From: Chryseobacterium tagetis
GTDB lineage: Bacteria > Bacteroidota > Bacteroidia > Flavobacteriales > Weeksellaceae
Length of the DNA: 64,000 bases
Reading direction: 5' to 3'
Assembly: GCF_016735585.2 (NCBI RefSeq)
Contig: NZ_JAERSE020000001.1
Coordinates: 310,001-374,000, forward strand
Shown one piece after another: positions 1 to 7,304 of this stretch. The position numbers and the translations under genes were made by a program. Each line of letters opens with the position of its first letter. Positions within the stretch are counted from its first letter, which is position 1. Under the pieces are notes generated by a model that saw only the letters and a list, made by a program, of their open reading frames with translations, ran no database searches and was not told the DNA's origin.

Positions 1-1
1 T

Positions 2-787
2 GAAGCTGTTGACGAAATGTTAGACGAGTATTTTGCAAGTCCTGTTGAAATTTCACTCGCAAAATCAGGAACTCCTCTTGAAAAAATTGAGCAGACTGCC
101 TATAAAGTTGAAAACTTCAATACGAAGATCAATTTGCTTGAAAATTTATTGAAAAACAAAGAGGATATGTCTAAAGTTTTGATTTTCAATAATAATAAGA
201 AGCATGCAGATTTATTATTTACTAAAATTGATGAGCTTTTCCCTGAACAGTTTGATGTAATTCACTCCAATAAATCTCAGAACTACAGATTGAAAGCAAT
301 GAAACGTTTTGAGAATGAAGAAATACGAGGATTGATTACCACAGATGTAATGGCAAGAGGTTTGGATATTTCAGATATTACGCACGTTATCAACTTTGAA
401 ACTCCGGATATTCCAGAACAATATATTCACAGAATTGGTAGAACAGGTAGAGCAGATAAAGATGGTAAAGCAATCACTTTCGTAACGAAAAAAGAAGAAG
501 CTTCGATTCTTGATATTGAGCTATTGATGGATAAAGATTTAAAATTCATCGATTTCCCTGAAGAGGTGAAAATAAATCCTAAAAAGATCGCTTCTGAAGA
601 AGAAAACATTGCCATGAAAAATCCGGCTCCTATAAAATTGAATGACGGTGGAGGAGCTTTCCACGAAAAGAAAGCAAAAAATACCAAAGAAAACTGGGGT
701 GGGCCTTCAAAGAGAAAAGCACCTAAGAAATTTGGAGCGAATAGAGCACAGCAAAAATCAATCTCTAAATCTAAGAGAAAGAAATAA
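2..787 (+). CDS. DEAD-box RNA helicase, C-terminal part (5' truncated by window)
   Basis: The reading frame is open to the left edge, so the gene begins outside the window; the first Met at 17 is internal. What remains is the second RecA-like helicase domain. Visible motifs are motif V (TTDVMARGLDI) and motif VI (HRIGRTGRA), which bind ATP and couple hydrolysis to RNA unwinding. After about residue 190 comes a Lys/Arg-rich, low-complexity tail, as in RhlE-type helicases of Bacteroidota. The role is RNA remodelling, probably in ribosome assembly or mRNA decay. The missing N-terminal half (Q motif, Walker A, DEAD) cannot be checked. A strong hairpin directly follows the stop. Confidence 0.93.
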   Translation, partial: EAVDEMLDEYFASPVEISLAKSGTPLEKIEQTAYKVENFNTKINLLENLLKNKEDMSKVLIFNNNKKHADLLFTKIDELFPEQFDVIHSNKSQNYRLKAMKRFENEEIRGLITTDVMARGLDISDITHVINFETPDIPEQYIHRIGRTGRADKDGKAITFVTKKEEASILDIELLMDKDLKFIDFPEEVKINPKKIASEEENIAMKNPAPIKLNDGGGAFHEKKAKNTKENWGGPSKRKAPKKFGANRAQQKSISKSKRKK

Positions 788-792
788 AAATA

Positions 793-822
793 AAAAACTC
801 CCTCAATTTGAGGGAGTTTTTT
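793..822. terminator. Bidirectional intrinsic terminator
   Basis: A 10-bp stem (ACTCCCTCAA pairing with TTGAGGGAGT) is flanked by A-runs on the left and T-runs on the right. It lies between the helicase gene and the convergent TPR gene, so it can stop transcripts from both sides. Confidence 0.85.
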
Positions 823-1789
823 ATTCGAATCTTATTTTATTATTACTTAAAATTTCTTTGAATCTATCTGTTTTACCTTCATCTTTCATTTTTTTATAAA
901 TATAGCTGATTATGGTTTCAGCATCGGTTCGGTAAGGTGATTTTTGATCAGTATAAATATTATATGCTTTTGACATATAATCTAAAGATTTTTCATTGTC
1001 TTTTAAATACTCATAATAAATCTGACCGATTCCATAGTACACTTCTGCATCACCGGGATGTACTTTATCAAGAACTAAGTAAGAATCAATTGCTTTTTGA
1101 TATTCCTTTTTGTAAACATATGTCATCGCAATATTTTGTAATGGCATTTTCCCTTTAGGATCTATTTCTAGTGACTTTTTATAAGCATTCAAAGCATTAT
1201 CATATTCCTCAATTCTTCGGTAGCAAACTCCCATATTATCCCATGCATAAGTAAATTTAGGATCTTTTTCTAATGCTAATTTGTAGTTTTTAATAGCTTC
1301 TTTCCAATCTTGTTTTTCTGATGCTTCAATTGCTTTATTATAAAAACCAAGAGCTTCATCATTTTTAGTCATTGCATCATGTTTGCTTTCTGCTACATTT
1401 ACTAAGGTTCTAAGCTTTGGACAATTCTCCATTAAATGGCTTTCAATTTCATAGTAAGCCTTTTTGTAATCATCAGATTCAGGATTTGAATTAATAGTTA
1501 TATTGACTTTCTTATCTTTTATTTTACCACTTTCAATATCGGCATTTGTTTTTGCAAGATTTTTACTCATAGAATAAACCAATACATTTTTATCAATGCA
1601 TGAACTAATTTCCTTATTTATAGCATCTTTTACTTTATCGTAAGTATTGATTGAGTCAATGCATTTGCAAGCTTTTTCAGAAATTTCTTTTAGAATTTCA
1701 GACTCTGTTGGAAGTTTATCTTTTCCTTTCTGCCCAAAAAATAAAGTGCAAATGAAAATTGGAATTAAAATGGTTATTTGTTTTTTCAT
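821..1789 (-). CDS. Secreted TPR-repeat protein
   Basis: I chose the ATG at 1789 because it opens a typical signal peptide (MKKQITILIPIF, hydrophobic core, then GQK); an in-frame upstream start would overlap the preceding gene. The N-terminal third contains Cys-Lys-Cys and further Cys residues and has no family I recognise. From about residue 150 on there are four or so tetratricopeptide repeats (for example AWDNMGVCYRR, ALNAYKKSLEIDP, AEVYYGIGQIYYEY). TPRs mediate protein-protein contacts, so an envelope scaffold role is plausible, but the partner is unknown. It lies 11 bp downstream of the SGNH hydrolase gene and is probably cotranscribed with it. Confidence 0.8.
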   Translation of the reverse strand: MKKQITILIPIFICTLFFGQKGKDKLPTESEILKEISEKACKCIDSINTYDKVKDAINKEISSCIDKNVLVYSMSKNLAKTNADIESGKIKDKKVNITINSNPESDDYKKAYYEIESHLMENCPKLRTLVNVAESKHDAMTKNDEALGFYNKAIEASEKQDWKEAIKNYKLALEKDPKFTYAWDNMGVCYRRIEEYDNALNAYKKSLEIDPKGKMPLQNIAMTYVYKKEYQKAIDSYLVLDKVHPGDAEVYYGIGQIYYEYLKDNEKSLDYMSKAYNIYTDQKSPYRTDAETIISYIYKKMKDEGKTDRFKEILSNNKIRFE

Positions 1790-1800
1790 CAAGGTTAAAG

Positions 1801-2454
1801 TTATTTCATATAAGGATTCATCACAGAAGTCCAAAGTTTATACCCTTCAGGCGTCATGTGAAGCATATCCTCTACAAAAAGTTCTTTTCGGATCTGTCCG
1901 TTTGCATCATTCATAACGCCGGTAATATCTATAAATTCTGAATTCTTTTGTTTCTTCATGAATTTGGCAATCTTTGTATTTGCTTCTTTCATTTGAGGCC
2001 AAAGCTTCTCTCTGCTTGGCGAATACTTTATCGAGATATAATCTATTTCTATTTTCGGGAATTTCTGACGGACTTTCTGATAGAACGTTTTGAATCTTTC
2101 AACAACAACATCTGCTTTTAGCTTGTCATCATCTGCAAAATCGTTTTCACCACAATAAATGATGATCTGCTTAGGTTCATAATTTAAAAGATCATTAGCA
2201 TAATAATTAAGATCAGTAAGTCTTGAACCTCCGAAACCTCTGTTGATAATTGTTTTAGTAGGAAAATAATTGGCTACATCAGTCCATTTTGTGAAAGAGG
2301 AGCTTCCTATCAGCAGAATTGCATCTTTTGGAGGAGTATTTTCCTGATCAAGTTTTTTGAAATTTTGAATGTCTTGCCAGTACATCGGCTTTTTTTCCTG
2401 AGAAAAGAAAAGGGCAAAGGTCAGCAATAAGAATGCTGATAACATCTTCTTCAT
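1801..2454 (-). CDS. SGNH/GDSL-family hydrolase, secreted
   Basis: A signal peptide (about residues 1-19) precedes an SGNH hydrolase fold. Block I is GSSSF with the probable nucleophile Ser52. The block III Asn is in GEND (Asn104). The catalytic Asp/His pair lies in DMLHMTPEGY (Asp196, His199). The family hydrolyses esters: lipids, acetylated sugars or thioesters. This subgroup resembles periplasmic acylhydrolases of Bacteroidota that may deacetylate carbohydrates, but the substrate cannot be read from sequence. It is 11 bp upstream of the TPR gene, and a terminator of the next upstream gene separates it from that gene. Confidence 0.85.
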   Translation of the reverse strand: MKKMLSAFLLLTFALFFSQEKKPMYWQDIQNFKKLDQENTPPKDAILLIGSSSFTKWTDVANYFPTKTIINRGFGGSRLTDLNYYANDLLNYEPKQIIIYCGENDFADDDKLKADVVVERFKTFYQKVRQKFPKIEIDYISIKYSPSREKLWPQMKEANTKIAKFMKKQKNSEFIDITGVMNDANGQIRKELFVEDMLHMTPEGYKLWTSVMNPYMK

Positions 2455-2485
2455 TGTTTCTAAATTTTTTGTACGATAAAGGTAT

Positions 2486-2513
2486 AAAAAAACTCCCGAA
2501 AAAATCGGGAGTT
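2486..2513 (-). terminator. Intrinsic terminator after lipoprotein gene
   Basis: A 9-bp stem (AACTCCCGA pairing with TCGGGAGTT) with a 5-nt loop is followed on the minus strand by a T-run. It sits just past the stop of the leftward lipoprotein gene. Confidence 0.8.
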
Positions 2514-2521
2514 ATGTGTTA

Positions 2522-2986
2522 TTATCTTTTAAATGAAGTGTAAACAAGATCGTTCACTCCATCTCCGTTATAATCAATATCGCTTGATAAATCTAAAATT
2601 TTAAGCTCAGAGCTTGATAAGATTTCTACTCTATAAGGCTGGTCACTATCATTATTATACTTTATAGTAAGAAGTTTAGTTTCCGTATCATAAGTATACT
2701 TACCTTCACTTTTCCCGGCGATTTTACAATCTGCACCTGTACCGTTATAATATGTATATGAAGTAGAATAATCAATACTGAAATAAGTAACGTCTTTTGT
2801 GCTGCATCCGGTTACCGGTGTTGTTAAAAGAACTGTTTTACCATCTTTTCCTGATACAATTTCCGTTTTACTTGTCTTCCAATCCCCTTTTAGAATATCT
2901 AATTCGTATGCTTGCATATTATCATCTTCTTTACAAGAAGTAAGCGCTAAGGCTGAAAAGGCAAATAAAAGTAGCTGTTTTTTCAT
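2522..2986 (-). CDS. Lipoprotein, lipocalin-like, function unknown
   Basis: The start is the ATG at 2986, giving a signal peptide ending in a lipobox (ALTSC) with Cys at about residue 18, so a lipid anchor in the envelope is expected. The mature part (about 135 residues) contains ILKGDWKTSKTEI, matching the start of many Bacteroidota lipocalin-like lipoproteins, followed by beta-rich sequence. It ends in DIDYNGDGVNDLVYTSF, reminiscent of a Ca-binding Asp/Asn loop. The substrate is unknown. A TAAATTTG box lies only 5 nt before this ATG, suggesting a leaderless transcript and supporting this start. Confidence 0.75.
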   Translation of the reverse strand: MKKQLLLFAFSALALTSCKEDDNMQAYELDILKGDWKTSKTEIVSGKDGKTVLLTTPVTGCSTKDVTYFSIDYSTSYTYYNGTGADCKIAGKSEGKYTYDTETKLLTIKYNNDSDQPYRVEILSSSELKILDLSSDIDYNGDGVNDLVYTSFKR

Positions 2987-2991
2987 TATCA

Positions 2992-2999
2992 CAAATTTA
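2992..2999 (-). promoter_or_regulatory. TANNTTTG -7 promoter element (lipoprotein gene)
   Basis: TAAATTTG on the minus strand, 5 nt before the ATG at 2986. It matches the Bacteroidota -7 consensus. No convincing -33 TTTG is seen at the expected distance. Confidence 0.45.
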
Positions 3000-3087
3000 A
3001 GAATGTGCTAAAATATAAATAAATTTGTAATATCAGTAATGAAATAAAGGTTTTTTAAATGAATGTTTGCAAAAAAAATAAATTTAC

Positions 3088-3163
3088 CTGTTTAAGGTTC
3101 AAAGTTTAGAGTTCCCTGTCTGATATTTTAAATTTTAAATAGGAAACTCTAACCCTTAAACAG
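3088..3163. repeat. Long imperfect hairpin downstream of yqhD-like gene
   Basis: CTGTTTAAGG at 3088 pairs with CCTTAAACAG ending at 3163, and a second inner arm (TTAGAGTTCC with GGAAACTCTAA) continues the stem around an AT-rich loop. It begins immediately after the stop of the leftward dehydrogenase gene. It looks like a REP-type palindrome that may also terminate transcription or protect mRNA 3' ends. Confidence 0.6.
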
Positions 3164-3165
3164 TA

Positions 3166-4329
3166 TTAATAGCTCATTTCTACAATTTTGTAAGCATCTT
3201 GTGGAGTAAGCTTTTTATATTCTCCTAAACCTAGCCAGTTTCGGTCTGTAAAGGCTTTTTCTACCTTTTCTGCAGTTCCTTTGTAATCTTCCGTATATTC
3301 AGAAAGTTTAGTCTGGATTTGTAAGCTATGGAAAAATTCTTCCATTTTTTTGATTCCCAGTTCTGCTTTTTCTTCTACAGAACCTTCTTTGATACCCCAA
3401 ACTCTTTCTGCATACTGAGCCAGTTTCCCTTTTTTAGTTTCAAAATTATAACGATAGTGCGATGGAGCGATGATCGCTAAAGTTCTTGCATGATCAATTC
3501 CGAAATAAGCGGTTAATTCATGTCCCATTGCATGTACCGCCCAATCCGTAATCACTCCTTTCTGGATTAATCCGTTAAGAGCCATTGTACAGCACCACAT
3601 AAAGTTTCCGGCTGCCTCATAGTCAAATTCATCTGCCAATACTTTTGGAGCCGTTTCCTGTAAACTGATTAAAATACTTTCGGCAATTCTTTCCTGTAGA
3701 TCTGCAGAAGAAGGAGCGGTCATATATTGCTCCAGTACGTGTGTATAAGCGTCTGTCAATCCATTTACAATCTGTTTTTTAGGAATAGATCTTACCACTT
3801 CAGGATCTAACACAGAAAACTGAGGGAAAAGTCCCGGACCACCGGAAGATAATTTTTCTTTCGTTTTCCTTCTTGAAATCACGTATCCTGAATTCATTTC
3901 AGAACCTGTAGCTGGTAATGTTAAAATACTTCCGAAAGGCATTCCTTCTCCTTCAAAAGTTCTTACGGGCTTTTTCAGTATTTCCCAAGGTTCTCCTTCA
4001 TAATTGGCCGCTGCAGAAAGAAATTTTGTTCCGTCGATTACAGAACCACCTCCAACAGCTAATAGGAAAGTGATATTTTTTTCTTTAATAAGCTCTAAAG
4101 CATTGACTAAAACTTCATATTCAGGATTGGCAGGAACGCCGCCGAATTCGTATACATCGTGATCTTTTAAAGCTTCTTTTACCTGATCATAAACACCATT
4201 GTTTTTGATGCTGCCTCCTCCGTAAATCATTAAGATTTTAGCATCTTTAGGAATTTCATTGGAAATTTTAGCAATTTCACCTTTTCCGAAAAGTATTTTT
4301 GTTGGGTTTTTAAACTCGAAATTAAGCAT
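3166..4329 (-). CDS. yqhD: Iron-containing NAD(P)-dependent alcohol/aldehyde dehydrogenase (YqhD-like)
   Basis: At 387 residues this matches the length of E. coli YqhD. The nucleotide-binding segments GGGS (37-40) and VGGGSVID (92-99) are present. The four metal ligands of the family are all visible: Asp193, His197, His266 and His280, each one residue off the E. coli numbering. YqhD-type enzymes reduce short-chain and toxic aldehydes (acrolein, malondialdehyde, butyraldehyde) with NADPH. The role here is probably aldehyde detoxification. It appears monocistronic, with a TACATTTG box about 22 nt before the ATG. Family membership is firm; the physiological aldehyde is inferred. Confidence 0.9.
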   Translation of the reverse strand: MLNFEFKNPTKILFGKGEIAKISNEIPKDAKILMIYGGGSIKNNGVYDQVKEALKDHDVYEFGGVPANPEYEVLVNALELIKEKNITFLLAVGGGSVIDGTKFLSAAANYEGEPWEILKKPVRTFEGEGMPFGSILTLPATGSEMNSGYVISRRKTKEKLSSGGPGLFPQFSVLDPEVVRSIPKKQIVNGLTDAYTHVLEQYMTAPSSADLQERIAESILISLQETAPKVLADEFDYEAAGNFMWCCTMALNGLIQKGVITDWAVHAMGHELTAYFGIDHARTLAIIAPSHYRYNFETKKGKLAQYAERVWGIKEGSVEEKAELGIKKMEEFFHSLQIQTKLSEYTEDYKGTAEKVEKAFTDRNWLGLGEYKKLTPQDAYKIVEMSY

Positions 4330-4351
4330 TGTTCTTATATTTTTTGTTACC

Positions 4352-4359
4352 CAAATGTA
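4352..4359 (-). promoter_or_regulatory. TANNTTTG -7 promoter element (yqhD-like gene)
   Basis: TACATTTG on the minus strand, with a 22-nt leader to the ATG at 4329. No clear -33 TTTG at 19-21 nt spacing. Confidence 0.4.
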
Positions 4360-4424
4360 CGCAATGCTTTTTCAAAAATGAGTTAAGATTATTTTAAAAT
4401 TCCAATCATTATTTTAATTTATAC

Positions 4425-4859
4425 CTATTGAAATTTGGCTTTTATTTCTTCCAAAGTGTAAGTTGCTGGTATCACTTCTTTTCCGGTTCTGTCAACAAAA
4501 CCATAATGATTTGTTCTTGATTTTACTAAAGCCAAGTCTTTTTTTACAGCATCAAACTTTTCAATTTTGGAATAGATTGCAGGCAGTATTTCTTTTCCGG
4601 ATTTATCAATTAGTCCATATCCATCAGAGATGGTTTTAACTAATGCAAAATTGCTGTCTAGGACTCCGAATTTGTCTATTTTGGAATAAATAGGCTGAAC
4701 TACTAGTTTCTTTTGTTTATCAATAAATCCAAATGTTCCTGAAGAGGTTTTTACCATTGCCCAGCCTTTGTTGTATTCATCATATTTATAGATTTTCTGA
4801 TATTGGGCAAAACTCAATTGTCCGAACAGTATGGATGAGAGTATAATTAAATTTTTCAT
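4425..4859 (-). CDS. WG-repeat secreted protein
   Basis: A signal peptide (about residues 1-18, ending LSFAQ) is followed by three degenerate WG-type repeats of roughly 37 residues. Their cores read GFIDKQKKLVVQPIYSKI, GLIDKSGKEILPAIYSKI and GFVDRTGKEVIPATYTL. WG repeats form beta-rich modules of unknown function, common in Bacteroidota surface or periplasmic proteins. At 144 residues this is a short member; most carry more repeats. There is no enzymatic motif. It is followed on the left by the separately promoted dehydrogenase gene. Confidence 0.8.
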   Translation of the reverse strand: MKNLIILSSILFGQLSFAQYQKIYKYDEYNKGWAMVKTSSGTFGFIDKQKKLVVQPIYSKIDKFGVLDSNFALVKTISDGYGLIDKSGKEILPAIYSKIEKFDAVKKDLALVKSRTNHYGFVDRTGKEVIPATYTLEEIKAKFQ

Positions 4860-4929
4860 TGACGCTAAAATTAATGTTTTTTTAGGAGCTACCTATTCTG
4901 CAGCTTTTATACCTTTTAATTGAGAATAA

Positions 4930-5178
4930 TTATTGTGAGTTTTTGTTCTTTATTTCCTGATTGATCTGATTTATAATCATCAAAGTGGGCATCAAAGTCA
5001 TAAAACTGCCAATAGCAGTAGGAATAAGAACAGATTTTTTTGCAGAAACAGCAAAATAAAACAGCAAACAAAAAGCAATAAGTAGAAACAGAGCTATAAT
5101 AATTGTAATGCTCTGTAGTTTTTTTCTAAGAGCATAGAGTTGCTCAAGCGTTAATTCCTTAAATTTTTGATTTTTCAT
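4930..5178 (-). CDS. Small two-helix membrane protein
   Basis: This 82-residue protein has a charged N-terminus (KELTLEQLYALRKKLQ) and two hydrophobic segments (about 25-46 and 50-70), with a polar C-terminus rich in Asn and Lys. I do not recognise a family. It lies 25 bp downstream of the secreted protein gene at 5204 and so probably shares its transcript. Start and length fit the ATG at 5178. Confidence 0.6.
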   Translation of the reverse strand: MKNQKFKELTLEQLYALRKKLQSITIIIALFLLIAFCLLFYFAVSAKKSVLIPTAIGSFMTLMPTLMIINQINQEIKNKNSQ

Positions 5179-5203
5179 GGTTTTTTGGTGTTATATAGTT
5201 CCG

Positions 5204-5803
5204 TTATTGGCAATCATCAGTTTTTAAATAAATTCCTTTACTTTTCGAATCTATCTTGCCTGTTTTTCTGTTTACTTTCACTAAAAATGATTCTTTTGTA
5301 AGAGGACAGTCTTTAGATTTTGAAAGATATAAGGTGATGTAATGATCTTCAATTTTGTAAGCGCCTCCGGATAAATTGGCAGAATCAAAGGTAAAACCAT
5401 AGGTTTGTGCAATTAAAATCGCTTCCGGAAGATTATCAACAGAGCCGATAAAATCTCTCAGTTGTTGTTCGCTTGAAAAATATTTAGATCTGCTGTTTTC
5501 ACAGGCAATAAGATAGGAAAAACAGTTTTCACCCAGACATTTCTGAAAAAAACCTTTTTCGGGAGCAGGATCGTTAATTGTCATAAATTCCGGTGCCTGA
5601 CTTTCGTAGATAACAGCTTTGTCAGGATCCTGATTATTGCGGAATACAGACCAATACTCATATTTTCTGTCGGGAAGAATGAAAGGATAGAGCAGTTCTG
5701 TATTATCCAGAATTTCAGGTATTTTTTTGAAATCGGAAGGAACTGTATTTTGAGAGAGCAATACACCCGGTATCAGAAAAGAAAAGATTGAAATAATTCT
5801 CAT
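5204..5803 (-). CDS. Secreted protein of unknown function
   Basis: The N-terminal signal sequence (MRIISIFSFLIPGVLLSQ) is followed by about 180 residues of mixed polar sequence with several Cys residues (KCLGENCFSYLIACENS and two later ones), which suggests disulfides in the periplasm. No domain is recognised. It is the middle gene of a leftward run of small envelope genes: a lipoprotein gene lies 34 bp upstream and a small membrane protein gene 25 bp downstream. Confidence 0.65.
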   Translation of the reverse strand: MRIISIFSFLIPGVLLSQNTVPSDFKKIPEILDNTELLYPFILPDRKYEYWSVFRNNQDPDKAVIYESQAPEFMTINDPAPEKGFFQKCLGENCFSYLIACENSRSKYFSSEQQLRDFIGSVDNLPEAILIAQTYGFTFDSANLSGGAYKIEDHYITLYLSKSKDCPLTKESFLVKVNRKTGKIDSKSKGIYLKTDDCQ

Positions 5804-5837
5804 AACTATTTTCTAAGATAAAATAATGCCAATTCAA

Positions 5838-6242
5838 TTACTGGAATATAATTTTATAATATCCATTTTCATCCGTTACATCTATTTTGATCCCTGTAAA
5901 AGTTAGTTTATTGATCTGATAACCATCACAACCTCCTTTAAATTCTGATGACTGGATGGAAAAATCAAAATTTTTAATAGGAGAACTAAATTTATAGTTT
6001 TTCGTACCGTTATAAGCGCCAACATTTTCTAAAATGATTTTATCATCATTAGTTTTGGTCAGCTGCACTCCGCTTTGGTTTTCTTCCACAATCGAATAGG
6101 AGCTCAAACTTCCATTGGTGATCAGGTTTTCATCATTAGCATTAACGAATTCAAAAACGATCGGTTGGGGAGCATTATAACAATCTTCACCACAAGCGGT
6201 GAAAAGTAAAGCGATTACAAGAAATGTAAATATCTTTTTCAT
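5838..6242 (-). CDS. Small lipoprotein, function unknown
   Basis: The 134-residue product has a signal peptide with lipobox LFTAC and Cys at residue 17, followed by GEDCYNAPQP. The short beta-rich mature domain contains VFEFVNANDENLI and a C-terminal IDVTDENGYYKIIFQ. Envelope lipid anchoring is expected. I know the general Bacteroidota family of small lipoproteins with a TACGEDC-type start, but no function for it. It is probably cotranscribed with the secreted protein gene 34 bp downstream. Confidence 0.7.
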   Translation of the reverse strand: MKKIFTFLVIALLFTACGEDCYNAPQPIVFEFVNANDENLITNGSLSSYSIVEENQSGVQLTKTNDDKIILENVGAYNGTKNYKFSSPIKNFDFSIQSSEFKGGCDGYQINKLTFTGIKIDVTDENGYYKIIFQ

Positions 6243-6297
6243 GGAATATGGATTGGTGTGAAGTGTAAAATTAATTATTAATGTCTTGTAATCAAAA

Positions 6298-6963
6298 TTA
6301 GAATGAGCCTGAATGATGGTGACGGGCTCTGAATATTTTTAAAACCTGGGCAAGCTGGTAATCCGTAATGTCAAAATCATCAATATTGATTTCAATTTTT
6401 TCATTGTTATGGAAAAAGTATAAATAATTACTTTCAGGTTGGTAATCATGTCTGGATTCTCGGGTAACAAGACGTTTTACAGTAATTTTTTCAAGCTGTA
6501 TATCATTCCATGAGTAGATAGGATTGTTCTTGATCTGTATTCCTTTTTCATTGATAGAAATGATAATTTGAGATATTTTTTTTATTTCTGTAATGATTTT
6601 AAAAATAAAATAACCTGTAAATGCACTCAGTATAATTAATGCAACTATAGCTGTTGCATTGAGTCTGAAGTTAAGGAAAAAAAGAAAAAATGATCCCAAA
6701 ATCATAAAAATACTGTAAGTGGCAGCGGCAATAATTCTGCCTGAACGTGAATATTTGATAACAACTTCTTCAGGAAGTGTATTTTCATGGTACTCAATTT
6801 TTTCGTTCTTATGAATAGAATATTCTCTATGAATAAAAACCCCATTAATAAAAGTACCAATAAAGAAAATAAGGGAAAGAGGAATAAAATACTGCAATAA
6901 ATAAACACCTATTAAAAAAGCCAAAATTCCTAAGATCGCGTAAAAAATAATTCCAAATTTCAT
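6298..6963 (-). CDS. Four-helix membrane protein with cytosolic YcxB/PH-like tail
   Basis: Hydrophobic segments at about residues 3-25, 28-45, 78-98 and 102-124 are arranged as two hairpins. The C-terminal 90 residues are polar and beta-rich, with IISINEKGIQIKNN followed by YSWNDIQLEKI. That pattern resembles the YcxB-like or PH-like domain fused to membrane hairpins, in which a Trp-Asp-Ile turn follows a short strand. The fold call is tentative and no function is known. The gene starts 15 bp after a tiny frameshifted lipoprotein frame and may be cotranscribed with it. Confidence 0.65.
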   Translation of the reverse strand: MKFGIIFYAILGILAFLIGVYLLQYFIPLSLIFFIGTFINGVFIHREYSIHKNEKIEYHENTLPEEVVIKYSRSGRIIAAATYSIFMILGSFFLFFLNFRLNATAIVALIILSAFTGYFIFKIITEIKKISQIIISINEKGIQIKNNPIYSWNDIQLEKITVKRLVTRESRHDYQPESNYLYFFHNNEKIEINIDDFDITDYQLAQVLKIFRARHHHSGSF

Positions 6964-6977
6964 TTTGTTATATTGTA

Positions 6978-7150
6978 TTAAGATATTTTCATATACTCAG
7001 TCACTGAGGTTTCTAAAAGCTCTATTTTATCAGGGTATTTTTTATTTTCTGTAGTACTTATTTTTGGTTGAGTTTTTTGTGGCTTTCCTCTTGACCATTA
7101 CAGGAAATAATACTTATAAGAAAAGAGAATACTATAAACTTGGCTTTCAT
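6978..7150 (-). pseudogene. Tiny lipoprotein gene with -1 frameshift at an A6 run
   Basis: The ATG at 7150 opens a lipoprotein signal (MKAKFIVFSFLISIISC, then NGQEE) but the frame stops at 7058 after 30 residues. If one base is added in the six-A run near 7075, the frame continues through KTQPKISTTENKKYPDKI and a further 20 or so plausible coding residues to a stop at 6978, giving a lipoprotein of about 57 residues. It could be a decayed gene, a base missing from the read, or a real slippage site. The 6964-7304 gap holds this frame plus the ppc promoter. Confidence 0.45.
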
Positions 7151-7269
7151 GGCTGATTTTAGTTTTATATAAATATTTTGTAAAGATAAATTTTTAGAGA
7201 TTATCAATTAACTATAATATATCCTGCAAAAATATTCATAAAATTTATATAATTTTAAACTAATCGTCA

Positions 7270-7300
7270 TTTGAATTCAAATCAAAATCTCCTACATTTG
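7270..7300 (+). promoter_or_regulatory. Bacteroidota-type promoter of ppc (-33 TTTG, -7 TACATTTG)
   Basis: TTTG at 7270-7273 and TACATTTG at 7293-7300 are separated by 19 nt, matching the Bacteroidota consensus spacing. The ppc ATG starts only 4 nt after the -7 box, so the transcript is predicted to be leaderless or nearly so. Confidence 0.65.
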
Positions 7301-7304
7301 TTAT

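Noticed and set aside
1647..1941. Rightward frames over the SGNH hydrolase / TPR junction
   Set aside because: They overlap two clearly conserved leftward genes and encode no recognisable domain.
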